The notes: generated by a model not told the origin, from the letters alone. Positions 18,360 to 26,848 are shown, numbered from the stretch's first letter. The stretch: 64,000 bases of DNA from Bacteroidales bacterium (GCA_013138975.1 WTBR01000075.1:1-64000); one strand, 5' to 3'. Made by a program: numbers and translations.

Positions 18360-18780
18360 TTCCGCAAGTGGATTTTCATTCTTCTGTAGATTAAGCAAAT
18401 AGCTGTGGGACGGATATTAACATAGTGGTTTTAGTAAATCCGTACTACGGCTTTTGAATAAAACTGTGCAACAGCCTGAGAACAAGTTCTGTTAGCCATA
18501 GCACTAAGGCTTGAGGAAAAAAGTATGGTAATTAGCCGTGACACGACTTACTTAAACTGATGACTGCAAATTGCTGTTTATTTACTGATTATTATAAAAA
18601 TCGTTCAACAGCTTGCGGTTTTAAAATATTAAGTAATTAACCGTAACACGGTTAACTAATAAAGATGACATGAAAGTATAATCAAATGCTGATTATTAAT
18701 AAATCCGTAAAACGACGCTTTGCGGATTTTAGATTAAGCAAATAGCTGTGCCATAGCTTACGGATTTAAAAGTATTAGAT
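18360..18780. repeat. Intergenic repeat cluster, AAATCCGCAA / TTGCGGATTT family
   Basis: A 548-bp gap without a gene. It holds two or three degraded copies of a dispersed repeat also found at 30186-30820 and 36121-36250. Recurrent blocks are TTAAGCAAATAGCTGTG (18391 and 18732), a CCGTnnnACGG core (CCGTAACACGG near 18647), ACTAATAAAGATGACATGAAA, and TTATTAATAAATCCGTA followed by TTTGCGGATTTTA. Each unit can fold through its CCGT/ACGG arms. The block is bracketed by two near-identical terminators. I see no ORF or RNA gene in it. Confidence 0.65.
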
Positions 18781-18792
18781 CATAATTATGAT

Positions 18793-18831
18793 AAAAAAAA
18801 CCTCATGAAAATTTTTCATGAGGTTTTTTTT
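18793..18831 (-). terminator. Terminator of trxB
   Basis: A long A-run, CCTCATGAAA stem and TTTCATGAGG with a T-run, 15 bp beyond the trxB stop codon. The stem differs from that of the facing terminator (18317-18349) by one base pair plus loop changes. Confidence 0.85.
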
Positions 18832-18845
18832 ATATAACTTATTTT

Positions 18846-19838
18846 TTATAATTGTGCTCCTAAAAACCGTTCTGCATCCATTGCTGCTTTACAACCAGAA
18901 CCTGCTGCTGTAATTGCCTGGCGATATTCTGAATCCATAACATCACCACAAGCAAAAACACCTTCAACTTTAGTTTTTGTAGAACCCGGCTCTGTAGCGA
19001 TATATCCTACCTCATCGGTTTCCAGATAATCAGCAAAAATATCAGAGTTTGGTTTGTGGCCAATTGCTACAAAAAAGCCATGAATATCCTTTTTAACTTC
19101 TTCGCCTTTGCCATTTGTTAAAAGAACACCATTAACACCGGTCATATCACCCACAATTTCTTTTGTTGTGTGTTCGAAAAGGACTTCTATGTTTTTAGTT
19201 TTCATTACTCTATCAACCATAACTTTTGAAGCACGTAAGTAATCTTTTCTAACTATCAGGTAGACTTTATTGCAAATTCCTGCAAGATAAGTAGCTTCTT
19301 CAGCAGCTGTATCGCCACCACCAACTACTGCAACATCTTTTCCTTTATAAAAGAAACCATCACAAGTTGCACATGCTGATACTCCTTGCCCTTTAAATTT
19401 TTCTTCTGATTCCAGACCTAGGTATTTTGCTGTTGCTCCTGTTGCAATAATTAATACTTCTGCTTCAATTAACTTATTTCCATCAATTGTTACTTTAAAA
19501 GGCCTGCTTGAAAGATCTGTTGCGGTTGCTAAACCAAAACGAACATCGGTTCCAAATCTTTGAGCCTGTGCTTTTAGCTCTTCCATCATAACAGGGCCTG
19601 TTACTCCTTCTGGATAACCCGGGAAGTTCTCAACGTCATTTGTTGTGGTTAGCTGTCCTCCTGGTTCCAATCCTTCGTACATTAAGGGGCTTAAATTTGC
19701 TCTTGCTGCATAAATTGCCGCAGTATATCCAGCCGGGCCTGATCCTATGATTAAGCATTTAACCTTTTCTGCTTCTGAATTAACTATTTTTTGACTTTTA
19801 TTGTCTTCTTGACTTTCTAAAGATTTAAATAATGCCAT
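18846..19838 (-). CDS. trxB: Thioredoxin-disulfide reductase
   Basis: A 330-residue FAD/NADPH enzyme that keeps thioredoxin reduced. Visible motifs are the FAD-binding GSGPAGYTAAIYAARA (33-48), the redox-active CATC (Cys156 and Cys159), the NADPH-binding VGGGDTAAEEA and the C-terminal FACGDV. It has an N-terminal extension of about 25 polar residues before the Rossmann fold, compared with E. coli TrxB. It is a single gene, followed by its own terminator. Confidence 0.96.
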   Translation of the reverse strand: MALFKSLESQEDNKSQKIVNSEAEKVKCLIIGSGPAGYTAAIYAARANLSPLMYEGLEPGGQLTTTNDVENFPGYPEGVTGPVMMEELKAQAQRFGTDVRFGLATATDLSSRPFKVTIDGNKLIEAEVLIIATGATAKYLGLESEEKFKGQGVSACATCDGFFYKGKDVAVVGGGDTAAEEATYLAGICNKVYLIVRKDYLRASKVMVDRVMKTKNIEVLFEHTTKEIVGDMTGVNGVLLTNGKGEEVKKDIHGFFVAIGHKPNSDIFADYLETDEVGYIATEPGSTKTKVEGVFACGDVMDSEYRQAITAAGSGCKAAMDAERFLGAQL

Positions 19839-19950
19839 TCTTTTATTTTTTTAATTTACTGATTTATTTATCTTAACTAACTATCTAACTATATCTATTT
19901 ATAATTTTTATTTCAATCAATAAATATACCACATTTTAATTTAATTAAAA

Positions 19951-19982
19951 TTTTGCATATTAAGATTTGATAAGTATTTTTG
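19951..19982 (+). promoter_or_regulatory. Promoter of tRNA-Pro (TTTTG-N19-TATTTTTG)
   Basis: TTTTG at 19951-19955 and TATTTTTG at 19975-19982 with a 19-bp spacer match the Bacteroidota consensus exactly. The tRNA begins 10 bp downstream. Confidence 0.75.
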
Positions 19983-19991
19983 CACACAGTT

Positions 19992-20067
19992 CGGGATGTA
20001 GCTCAGCCAGGTTTAGAGTACGCGTCTGGGGGGCGTGGGGTCGGAAGTTCGAATCTTCTCATCCCGA
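19992..20067 (+). tRNA. tRNA-Pro (anticodon GGG)
   Basis: A full cloverleaf can be drawn. The acceptor stem is CGGGATG with CATCCCG. The D arm has GCTC pairing GAGT. The anticodon stem is CGCGT/GCGTG with loop CTGGGGG (anticodon GGG, positions 34-36). The T arm is GGAAG-TTCGAAT-CTTCT. The discriminator is A and CCA is not encoded. A hairpin terminator follows at 20096-20128. Integrases often use tRNA 3' ends as attachment sites, and an integrase fragment lies about 470 bp downstream. Confidence 0.93.
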
Positions 20068-20095
20068 CTATATAATTATCAGATTTTATTAAATT

Positions 20096-20128
20096 AACCT
20101 TTGAATTAGCATTATTCAAAGGTTTTTT
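20096..20128 (+). terminator. Terminator of tRNA-Pro
   Basis: AACCTTTGAA and TTCAAAGGTT form a 10-bp stem with a 9-nt loop and a run of T, 28 bp after the tRNA. Confidence 0.8.
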
Positions 20129-20535
20129 AATTTTACATTGTATTACAGTTCATTACGGATTATTGTATCATAATTAATACATCGTGATACACTTTTTTAA
20201 TAAGTGAATTAAAATACTTTTAAAATTTTAAATGTTAAGTGATTTATGTCATAATGTCGAAAACTACGCTTATGAATTGCATATAAAAAATGACATATTG
20301 ACGTTAAGTAAACTGGAGACTTTGTAAAAGGCAAATAAATGTAAAAGCTTTATTAGATTTTATAAAAAATGAGATCACCACTAGTTGGGTAGACAAAGGG
20401 TATTTAGCCAAGTGGCGAGAAATATGATCCACGAAATCCCTCGTCTGCACTCCAACAAACTCAGTGAAGTCCGCTCAAGATAAATTCAACGAACTACTTT
20501 CAGCTCACTATCGTTCCTGAAATTATAGTTTCACT

Positions 20536-20664
20536 GATTTAATAAAAGAATTAATGGGACATGCAGATATTGAAACATCAATGATTTACATTCATTTAAG
20601 CCAGAAACATATAAATAAGCAACTAGAGAATGCTAGTTGGCAACAAGAAAAAGAAACAGTCTAA
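20536..20664 (+). pseudogene. Orphan C-terminal fragment of a tyrosine recombinase (integrase)
   Basis: An open stretch of 42 codons ending at a TAA at 20662-20664 reads DLIKELMGHADIETSMIYIH followed by LSQKHINKQLENASW. This is the classic C-terminal box of phage/ICE integrases: the LMGHADIETSMIYIHLS region carries the active-site His and Tyr. No in-frame N-terminal or central catalytic domain exists upstream. The sequence 20430-20535 instead resembles the dispersed CTTCGACAAGCTCAGTG / TCACTGATTTAA repeat. With the tRNA-Pro just upstream this marks an old integration site. The rest of 20130-20535 shows no gene. Confidence 0.75.
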
Positions 20665-20714
20665 AATGATTCGTAAATTCGTATTGTTTTATTACTTTTC
20701 TGACATATATAGTA

Positions 20715-21815
20715 TTACTTTTTTACTTTATTACTTACTATTTGTTCAGTTTTTTCAATTAATTCACTTATCTGTTTTGAATTTTCTTTTGTATTATAAC
20801 ATTGTTTTAGGATAGGAATAAATTCCTCATCTCCTTTTTCTTGAATATATAATAACGCATTCTTGACAACTTTTTGATCAGAACTTAATAAATCGATAGT
20901 ATGTGTCAATTGATTTTCAAATTGCAAAACATCAGATTGCTGCTCTTTTGATAGTGGTATTTTTTTAAAAAAAATATCTTGTATGTGGGAATTTGTTTTA
21001 TTCATGGAATTTAAAATAAAATACAAACTTCTATTACTTTCTCGTAATGAATATCCTACATTTTCAAAACCTGTAATTAAATTTTTAAAATTCGATGATT
21101 TAAAATATTCTTCTAATTGTGTTAATCTTTTATAATTCAAATCTTGTTTTTTTGTCAAATCCTGTAACTCTCTTTTATAAATTTTAAGTTTCTCTTTCAG
21201 GTTTTCATTTTCCTTTAAAATTTTTTCTTTAGAATTGCCACTTTGATTTTCTGCATACCTCCTAATAATCCATAGAATTAAAAATAACAATAAAAAAAAC
21301 GCACTTATAATAAATATGATAAACCATATTTTATTAGAAGATGCTATAAAAACAGATTTAATATTTACTGAATCATCTTTAATTGCTATGGAATCATCTT
21401 GACTCGAAATTATATTCTCACTTTCTTTTACTGGAATTACATTTGCTAAAAGTTCTAATTCGGATACTATCCTTTTATTACTTCCAACTAAAACATTGTT
21501 TATTGCTGGTATTATCTCATCATTGATTTTAGTACTTATTTTTTCGATATTTGAACTTGCACATTCTATTTCATCTAAACTTGATTTTACCTCTTCAATA
21601 TTTGATGATATTTTATCAAGTTGCACATTAAACAAATCAGTTGTAACATGTTTATTAGATTCTACATCCAGAGATGTGACATCTCTAAAAAGGCTTTCAA
21701 CATTCGTACTATTTTCAGTAATATTTTTTGTTACACCATAGACTCCTGAACCTAATAAACCAACTAAGGCAATTACTACACCCATTTCTATTTTCTTCAT
21801 TTTAAGCAAATTCAC
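20715..21815 (-). CDS. Two-pass membrane protein with coiled coils, unknown function
   Basis: 366 residues; not a family I recognise. The first hydrophobic segment is at about 11-29 (MGVVIALVGLLGSGVYGV). Then come a roughly 130-residue polar, Ser/Asn-rich extracytoplasmic coiled coil, a strong second membrane helix at about 162-187 (IWFIIFIISAFFLLLFLILWI) followed by an RRY stop-transfer, and a cytoplasmic coiled coil (KEKILKENENLKEKLKIYKRELQDL) with an all-helical C-terminal domain. The topology resembles a sensor or scaffold with no catalytic domain. It lies in the accessory stretch after tRNA-Pro. The ATG at codon 6 (21800) is an alternative start. Confidence 0.6.
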   Translation of the reverse strand: MNLLKMKKIEMGVVIALVGLLGSGVYGVTKNITENSTNVESLFRDVTSLDVESNKHVTTDLFNVQLDKISSNIEEVKSSLDEIECASSNIEKISTKINDEIIPAINNVLVGSNKRIVSELELLANVIPVKESENIISSQDDSIAIKDDSVNIKSVFIASSNKIWFIIFIISAFFLLLFLILWIIRRYAENQSGNSKEKILKENENLKEKLKIYKRELQDLTKKQDLNYKRLTQLEEYFKSSNFKNLITGFENVGYSLRESNRSLYFILNSMNKTNSHIQDIFFKKIPLSKEQQSDVLQFENQLTHTIDLLSSDQKVVKNALLYIQEKGDEEFIPILKQCYNTKENSKQISELIEKTEQIVSNKVKK

Positions 21816-22283
21816 ATTCAGTTATCTTTATTATTTTTTTTCTGTATTACAGCTATTATTTTTAATAAAAACACACGACATCCAAATTATTTATTTTAAG
21901 GCACATACAAGTTCTTGTAAAATTATCAAACAAACAACTTTTTAATTAAAAATTATATTAATTACTTCACAAGTAACAATTGTAAGTTTTCTCTTTTCAA
22001 AAAAAAGATTTAAAATAATTGCATTAGCAGCAAAATTTCAGAGTGTTGGAATTATAAGTAAAGCGCTAAAAAATTTCCGAATTCAATAACTTAACGCAAC
22101 AAATCAAGAATTTTTATTAATGGTTGGCAATTTTTGCAAGTTGGAAATTATATCTCATTCTAACAATTAAAGTATTATTTCAATTCGTAGCCGTTTGACT
22201 TGTATTTTTCAAGATTGGTTTGGAAATAATGATGAAAAAACAAATTTCCCATCGCGCTATTGCCCTCTGGGTAACATGGACTA
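21816..22283. other. 468-bp gene-free gap
   Basis: AT-rich sequence between two leftward unknown membrane-protein genes. I find no ORF with protein-like composition, no RNA gene and no clear repeat here. The promoter for the 20715-21815 gene should lie at its left edge, but no exact TAnnTTTG box was identified. Confidence 0.4.
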
Positions 22284-23147
22284 TTATTTTTTTTCTTCTA
22301 ATAAATATATTTGGTAAAAGAATAATTCTGTAATTAAATTTATAACAGTTTCAATTGGAGAATCTTCAATTTCATAAGTCGTTTTTAGTGGGAAATGTTT
22401 AAAATATTCTTTACTGTGAAAAAATATCCTATCATAATCTGGGGAGAATTTAAAAAAGCAATATTTATCTTCTATCGGAACTAATTCATTTTTATCATTA
22501 TATTCGGTAAGATGAATGACAAAATATGGTTGTTCTGGATAGAAACTCTCTTCATCAATATTCATACTGAAATCATAAATTAATTCATTAAAGAAATTTA
22601 TTGTCAAGTAGAATTCGTTTAATTTCGCTTTATAAATATTTTGCGGAAATGCTTCGGAGTATGTTACAATTATTGAATCTTTATTCTGGCTATTATAAGT
22701 TTTAGCTAAATCTTCAAATGCTATAAAAGTCTCTTTATATATTGGTTGCCATTCTCTATTTAAATTATATTTTTCTTCTTTATTATCAACAATTCTTCTT
22801 TCTAATTGAATTATAGTACTGTCATAATTGGGAATGTTTTCTTTTGCCCAATTTGATACATTTTTTGTTTTATTTACTATTTCCTTTTTTATTTCACTAG
22901 AAATATTATTTCTTTCAATAAGACTATCAACATCACTATCAAATTCCTTAAGCTTTATTTCAAAAGCTGCGATTAATCTCTTTTCTGATTGTAAGCTAGC
23001 ATTATTAGTAGCAATCCAAGCAAATATTTGACCTATACCAATGAGAGCAATTCCCATTATAAGAAAAATAGGTTTTTCATATCTAATTGTAAAAAATGTA
23101 CCAATGCTAGCTAACAATAATCCAATTCCTGTAAATAATAAACCCAT
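22284..23147 (-). CDS. Membrane-anchored protein of unknown function
   Basis: 287 residues. Two closely spaced N-terminal hydrophobic helices (about 1-20, GLLFTGIGLLLASIGTFF, and 27-46, PIFLIMGIALIGIGQIFAWI) are followed by a long helical region (50-135) and a mixed alpha/beta C-terminal domain rich in aromatic residues (FYPEQPYFVIHLTEY, YCFFKFSPDYDRIFFHSKEYF). No known catalytic motif is seen. It points the same way as the neighbouring coiled-coil membrane protein but is separated by 468 bp, so joint transcription is uncertain. The family is not recognised. Confidence 0.6.
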   Translation of the reverse strand: MGLLFTGIGLLLASIGTFFTIRYEKPIFLIMGIALIGIGQIFAWIATNNASLQSEKRLIAAFEIKLKEFDSDVDSLIERNNISSEIKKEIVNKTKNVSNWAKENIPNYDSTIIQLERRIVDNKEEKYNLNREWQPIYKETFIAFEDLAKTYNSQNKDSIIVTYSEAFPQNIYKAKLNEFYLTINFFNELIYDFSMNIDEESFYPEQPYFVIHLTEYNDKNELVPIEDKYCFFKFSPDYDRIFFHSKEYFKHFPLKTTYEIEDSPIETVINLITELFFYQIYLLEEKK

Positions 23148-23263
23148 GTGTTTTATTTAAAATAAAATTATTATAAAATTATTATTTTTTTATTTAATAG
23201 TATAATATTTTTCTTCCTAATAAATTTGTTTTTATTTTCATTGTTTAGTTTTTACCAAATTGA

Positions 23264-23461
23264 TTAGGTTGGTCTATATTCGCCACATTTAGTACACGAA
23301 TAAGTTCGTGTTGGTTTTCTCATAAAACCGCCTAATACACCATGTAATGAACATTTTATTTTATACTTATATTCGCTATATATGGCGTTATTTGTTTCAT
23401 TTGCTGCCTTTCCAATATCAAAATGATAATCAGGATTACAACCGATTGAAATTGCGTACAT
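23264..23461 (-). CDS. Small Cys-rich (zinc-ribbon-like) protein, possibly a frameshifted remnant
   Basis: 65 residues with two cysteine clusters at the C-terminal end (IKCSLHG and YSCTKCGEYRPT), suggesting a Zn-binding ribbon. No ribosome-binding site or good promoter precedes the ATG. The stretch 23462-23565, read in another frame, gives a plausible N-terminal segment (MTNFLSDINKKSYKEELYGF), so the real gene may be longer and broken by a frameshift near 23465. It lies just downstream of the L,D-transpeptidase-like gene on the same strand. Function unknown. Confidence 0.4.
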   Translation of the reverse strand: MYAISIGCNPDYHFDIGKAANETNNAIYSEYKYKIKCSLHGVLGGFMRKPTRTYSCTKCGEYRPT

Positions 23462-23551
23462 TCGCCATATCCCGACAAAAAGCCATAAAGTTCTTCTTTA
23501 TAGCTTTTTTTATTAATATCAGACAAGAAATTCGTCATGCAACTTATATTG

Positions 23552-24301
23552 TTATTCTTGTACATAATGTCTCCCGGAACTTAAAAAACCAATATTTGGA
23601 AGTTTCTTTGTTTTATTAAAAATATCATATCCTTTCTTTAAATCAGTCCATAATGCTAATCTATCGGAATCAGATTTGTATTTTTTCTGAAGTTTTTTAT
23701 ATTTTTCATCAGTTAATTCTGCAGGAAAAATGCTTACTGGAATCTTTTTTTGACCACTATTTTTTGCTTCGATACAAAAAATATAAAGTTCTTTTATTTG
23801 ATCATTTGTTATGGGTAAACAACCAATGGTTACACACGCACCATGAATAAATATATCATTTCCCAGATTTCCTTTTTCTCCGAGTATTTTATCCGATTTA
23901 TTTGGATAATTTAGTCCTAAGGATAAATAGAAGTTGCTGTACGGATTAAATCTACTTATGTGATAAAATCCTTCGGGAATCTGCCTGTCTCCTTGTTTTC
24001 GTTTTGGGCCTGGTTTGCCGGAAGTTCGACAAATGTCATATTCCTTAATAAGTTGATATTTGCTATCTGAATTGTTTTTAGCCCAAAGTTCAATCATTTT
24101 TTCTTGCTTAAAAGCTCTTATATAGATTCTTAAATTATTTTTATCAATCGAGGAGCTTGTGAGAAGATCTAACATATTCGATTCTTTGTCCTTATATGCT
24201 TCTCTTACTCTTGAATATCTTAACTGATCATCTTTAAATGAATCATTCGTAAATGAAACAAAAGTCAAGGCTATTAAGGCTATTATTTTAAATCGGATCA
24301 T
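23552..24301 (-). CDS. L,D-transpeptidase-like (YkuD/YafK type) exported protein
   Basis: A 249-residue protein with an N-terminal signal peptide (MIRFKIIALIALTFVSFT). The core is the YkuD-fold active site: His153 in IFIHGACVTIGCLPITN and the nucleophilic Cys161, in the YafK/ErfK-like arrangement HGxCxTxGC. Upstream, GKPGPKRKQGDRQIPEGFYHI is the usual substrate-loop region of YafK-like members. Enzymes of this fold form or cleave 3-3 peptidoglycan crosslinks or lipoprotein-peptidoglycan links. It is divergent from a lysozyme-fold gene (106-bp gap), which supports a wall-remodelling role. Confidence 0.85.
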   Translation of the reverse strand: MIRFKIIALIALTFVSFTNDSFKDDQLRYSRVREAYKDKESNMLDLLTSSSIDKNNLRIYIRAFKQEKMIELWAKNNSDSKYQLIKEYDICRTSGKPGPKRKQGDRQIPEGFYHISRFNPYSNFYLSLGLNYPNKSDKILGEKGNLGNDIFIHGACVTIGCLPITNDQIKELYIFCIEAKNSGQKKIPVSIFPAELTDEKYKKLQKKYKSDSDRLALWTDLKKGYDIFNKTKKLPNIGFLSSGRHYVQE

Positions 24302-24407
24302 ACGTTTATAAATTTAAACAAATTTGGCATTCATTTCGTGTTCAATCATATAAAGAATTATCATAATAAAACATACAAATAAACGTTTAAAGAGAAATAA
24401 TTATTTC

Positions 24408-25130
24408 ATGAACATTTCAATCATTAGAAATTTACTTATTTCAGTTCTAATATTTTTTTCTTTTTCAACAAAGAGCAATAATCCTAAAAATTATTTTGAT
24501 TCCCAATATACCGATGCCATCCAATTTTGTACCGTGAACATAAATTTAATTGAAACTACCCTTTCTGAATGTTGTATTCCTCCCGCCATGGCATTATCGG
24601 TAGCTTTTCCTGAAATGTTACGATATTCGTTATGGCGCGATTTATTTGAAACTACGAGTTTAGAACTATTATATGTTCATGGTGGGAAAAATGTAGCAAA
24701 TTTTTCAATCGGATGGTTGCAAATGAAGCCATCGTTTGCGGAAACAATTGAAAAGAAAATTCGAAATAATGCCAAATTCTCTTTTAAATACAAGAGCCTG
24801 ATTCAATATGCAAAAACAGATACTATAAATGTGAGACGAGAAAGAATATCAAGATTAAAACAATTCGAATGGCAATTGCAGTATTTAAGCGCTTTTATTG
24901 ATATAAACTGTAATAGACTCAGGCTTGAAAATATACATTACGAACAAATGTTAATGTATTTAGCGGCAGCATATAATCGTGGAATGAATTCTGATATTAG
25001 TGAGCTGGCTAATTTCTCAAATACAAAAACATTCCCTTACGGCCCCGGAAAAAATAACCCCTTTGGTTTTGTTGAAGTGGCTGAATACTTTTTTAAGGCA
25101 GATGCAAAACAATTATTTAATAATCCTTAA
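24408..25130 (+). CDS. Secreted lysozyme-fold (transglycosylase-like) protein
   Basis: A 240-residue exported protein with a signal sequence at 1-20. The pattern resembles lytic transglycosylases: PPAMALSVAFPEMLRYS places a Glu where the SLT catalytic Glu belongs, followed by FSIGWLQMKPSFAETIE (the GxxQMxP box) and MYLAAAYNRGM (the AAYNxG box). The spacing is longer than in classical SLT domains, so this is a divergent member. It is divergent from the L,D-transpeptidase-like gene and 11 bp ahead of a large lipoprotein gene. Catalytic activity is inferred, not certain. Confidence 0.6.
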   Translation: MNISIIRNLLISVLIFFSFSTKSNNPKNYFDSQYTDAIQFCTVNINLIETTLSECCIPPAMALSVAFPEMLRYSLWRDLFETTSLELLYVHGGKNVANFSIGWLQMKPSFAETIEKKIRNNAKFSFKYKSLIQYAKTDTINVRRERISRLKQFEWQLQYLSAFIDINCNRLRLENIHYEQMLMYLAAAYNRGMNSDISELANFSNTKTFPYGPGKNNPFGFVEVAEYFFKADAKQLFNNP

Positions 25131-25141
25131 ACTCATAATCT

Positions 25142-26599
25142 ATGAACAAACTAAAAAGCTCACATTGCTTGTTATTCCTAATCTTGATATTTTCTTTTTC
25201 TTGCACAAAGGAGAAATCTTTTGTTATTGAACCTCCAATTGCGGGTCTCGAAACAAAGTTTATTGAAATCAATATTAATCCACAAAAGGATAGTGTTTAT
25301 ATTCTGGAGAATGACACCCGAATTAGAATAAGCAAAGGAAGTATATTGGATATGGAAGGAAATCCAATAATGGAAAATATTAATCTCAAGTTTCGACAAT
25401 TTGATGATGCTGTATCTATTTTCCTTTCAGGATTACCAATGTCTTATACAAGTACTTCGGGTAATATGGTTTTGCAAACTGCCGGGATGTACGAAATTCG
25501 TGGAGAATATAATAATGCCTCTGTTCGAATTGATACGGACAAACCAATTTCTATATCAATTGGTAGTTTTTATGATGACTCAAGACAAGGTTTTTTTAAA
25601 CTTGATGAAGAGACGGGTGATTGGGATTTAATTGATATCCCAGAAGGGATATACAACGAAGAAGTTATTTCTTTACGTGATAAAGTTGCCAATTTAAAGC
25701 CTGAATGGGAAATCCCTTTACCTCCCAATTTTTATGTTTTTTCGCTTGGTCGTATGGCGGATATATTCTTAAATGACGATTGGAATAAAATTAGTAAAGC
25801 AAACATGGACGTCATGAAACAAAAAATGAAAGGATATGGCGTAAAAACTATGAATATTGGCGGGAGGTGGATTAGTGTTAAATATAAAGGAAATAGCTAC
25901 GATGCAGCAGAAATGCTTTGGGAAGCAAATAAAACCTTAATAATTCCTAAATGGGCTAAAAACATCTATGGATCGTACTATGACAATGAAAAAAATGAAT
26001 ATAAGGAACAAATTTTATTGAAAAAAATAAACGGTAGCTTATACAAGCTAACTGTTATTGATTATAAAAACAACAAGAAGTGGAGTGCTAATTTAAAGCT
26101 AATTACTCACCTCAGATACTTAATTAAATATTCACCGGAACAACTTATTGCCAAACAGAAACAAATAGAACAAGAGATACAGGAAGCTGAAGAAAAGCTA
26201 AAAACCCTTCGTCTGATTGAATATACAACCGAAATATACGAAATGGGTATTTATAATTGTGACCGACCGGTATACTTCAGAGAAGGAAAACCTCAACTTA
26301 ATTTCTCTTTTGATGAAAAAGCTATTACTGAAAAAGAAATACATAAAATTTCTGTTTTCAACAATGATTTATCAAGCTATGCTATTCCAACTAGTTATAA
26401 ACCTATAACTTGCGCATTCTTTAAAGGTGTAAATAAAATTGTGCTTATTTCTAAAAATGGTGATATTGGATTGTTTTCGGGGCAAGACTTCAAACAACTA
26501 GATTCAATAGCAATTAGAAAATCGCTTAGTCTTGAAATTCCTTTGACAAAGATTAAGGTTGAAAACGAGGAAGAATTGAGAGAGCTTTTAAAAGAATGA
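25142..26599 (+). CDS. Large lipoprotein of unknown function
   Basis: 485 residues, starting with a lipoprotein signal (MNKLKSSHCLLFLILIFSFSC; lipid Cys at 21). The N-terminal part (about 35-165) looks beta-rich (ILENDTRIRISKGSILDMEG). A charged coiled-coil stretch lies near 335-365 (PEQLIAKQKQIEQEIQEAEEKL), followed by a further beta-rich domain. It begins 11 bp after the lysozyme-fold gene and is surely co-transcribed with it, so it may act at the outer membrane with that protein. The family is not recognised. MITE-like elements now separate the stop codon from the likely terminator at 26849-26885. Confidence 0.65.
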   Translation: MNKLKSSHCLLFLILIFSFSCTKEKSFVIEPPIAGLETKFIEININPQKDSVYILENDTRIRISKGSILDMEGNPIMENINLKFRQFDDAVSIFLSGLPMSYTSTSGNMVLQTAGMYEIRGEYNNASVRIDTDKPISISIGSFYDDSRQGFFKLDEETGDWDLIDIPEGIYNEEVISLRDKVANLKPEWEIPLPPNFYVFSLGRMADIFLNDDWNKISKANMDVMKQKMKGYGVKTMNIGGRWISVKYKGNSYDAAEMLWEANKTLIIPKWAKNIYGSYYDNEKNEYKEQILLKKINGSLYKLTVIDYKNNKKWSANLKLITHLRYLIKYSPEQLIAKQKQIEQEIQEAEEKLKTLRLIEYTTEIYEMGIYNCDRPVYFREGKPQLNFSFDEKAITEKEIHKISVFNNDLSSYAIPTSYKPITCAFFKGVNKIVLISKNGDIGLFSGQDFKQLDSIAIRKSLSLEIPLTKIKVENEEELRELLKE

Positions 26600-26616
26600 A
26601 AATTATAATTGATAGG

Positions 26617-26745
26617 GTCTAAAAAACTAGTTTTAAAGCAAAAACACTTCGACAGGCTCAGTGTGACAAATTGATTAACAGAAAGTTGTCATGCTGAGCT
26701 TGTCGAAGTATAAACAACTTTTTAACTTTTGGGACAGCTCCTTTG
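26617..26745. repeat. MITE-like element (CTTCGACA-GCTCAG hairpin), copy 1
   Basis: The core (26646-26711) is a long imperfect inverted repeat: CACTTCGACAGGCTCAGTG on the left pairs with TGCTGAGCTTGTCGAAGTA on the right. The right end, AACTTTTGGGACAGCTCC, is the complement of the end of the copy at 36000-36103, which lies in the opposite orientation. The termini resemble those of the IS1182-like element. No coding capacity. Confidence 0.7.
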
Positions 26746-26838
26746 CAAAGTTGAATTTTACAAATAGTCATACTACTGATAATTAGCAGTGTGTTTAAAT
26801 TAAGCTAAGTTTGCCAAAGTTCTAAAATGTAACGAACT
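26742..26838. repeat. Foldback element CTTTGCAAAG...CTTTGCCAAAG, copy 1
   Basis: CTTTGCAAAGTTGAATTTTA on the left and TTTAAATTAAGCTAAGTTTG on the right form an imperfect hairpin. The same sequence recurs in inverted orientation at 33551-33690, including the adjoining AAAATGTAACGAACT. It abuts the MITE-like element directly. Confidence 0.6.
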
Positions 26839-26848
26839 ATTATATTAT

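Noticed and set aside
18360..18780. Imperfect palindromes resembling integron attC sites
   Set aside because: No integron integrase, no cassette ORFs between the repeats, and the repeat also occurs singly behind unrelated housekeeping genes.
20130..20535. Rest of the integrase gene upstream of the C-terminal fragment
   Set aside because: All frames carry stops, no catalytic Arg box can be read, and part of the stretch matches a dispersed intergenic repeat.
21816..22283. Riboswitch or structured RNA in the gene-free gap
   Set aside because: No known riboswitch core or strong long-range pairing could be found by eye.
23356..23565. Separate 69-residue protein
   Set aside because: Its C-terminal half is a hydrophobic shadow of the Cys-rich frame; only its first 30 residues look protein-like, so I treat it as a possible frameshifted start.
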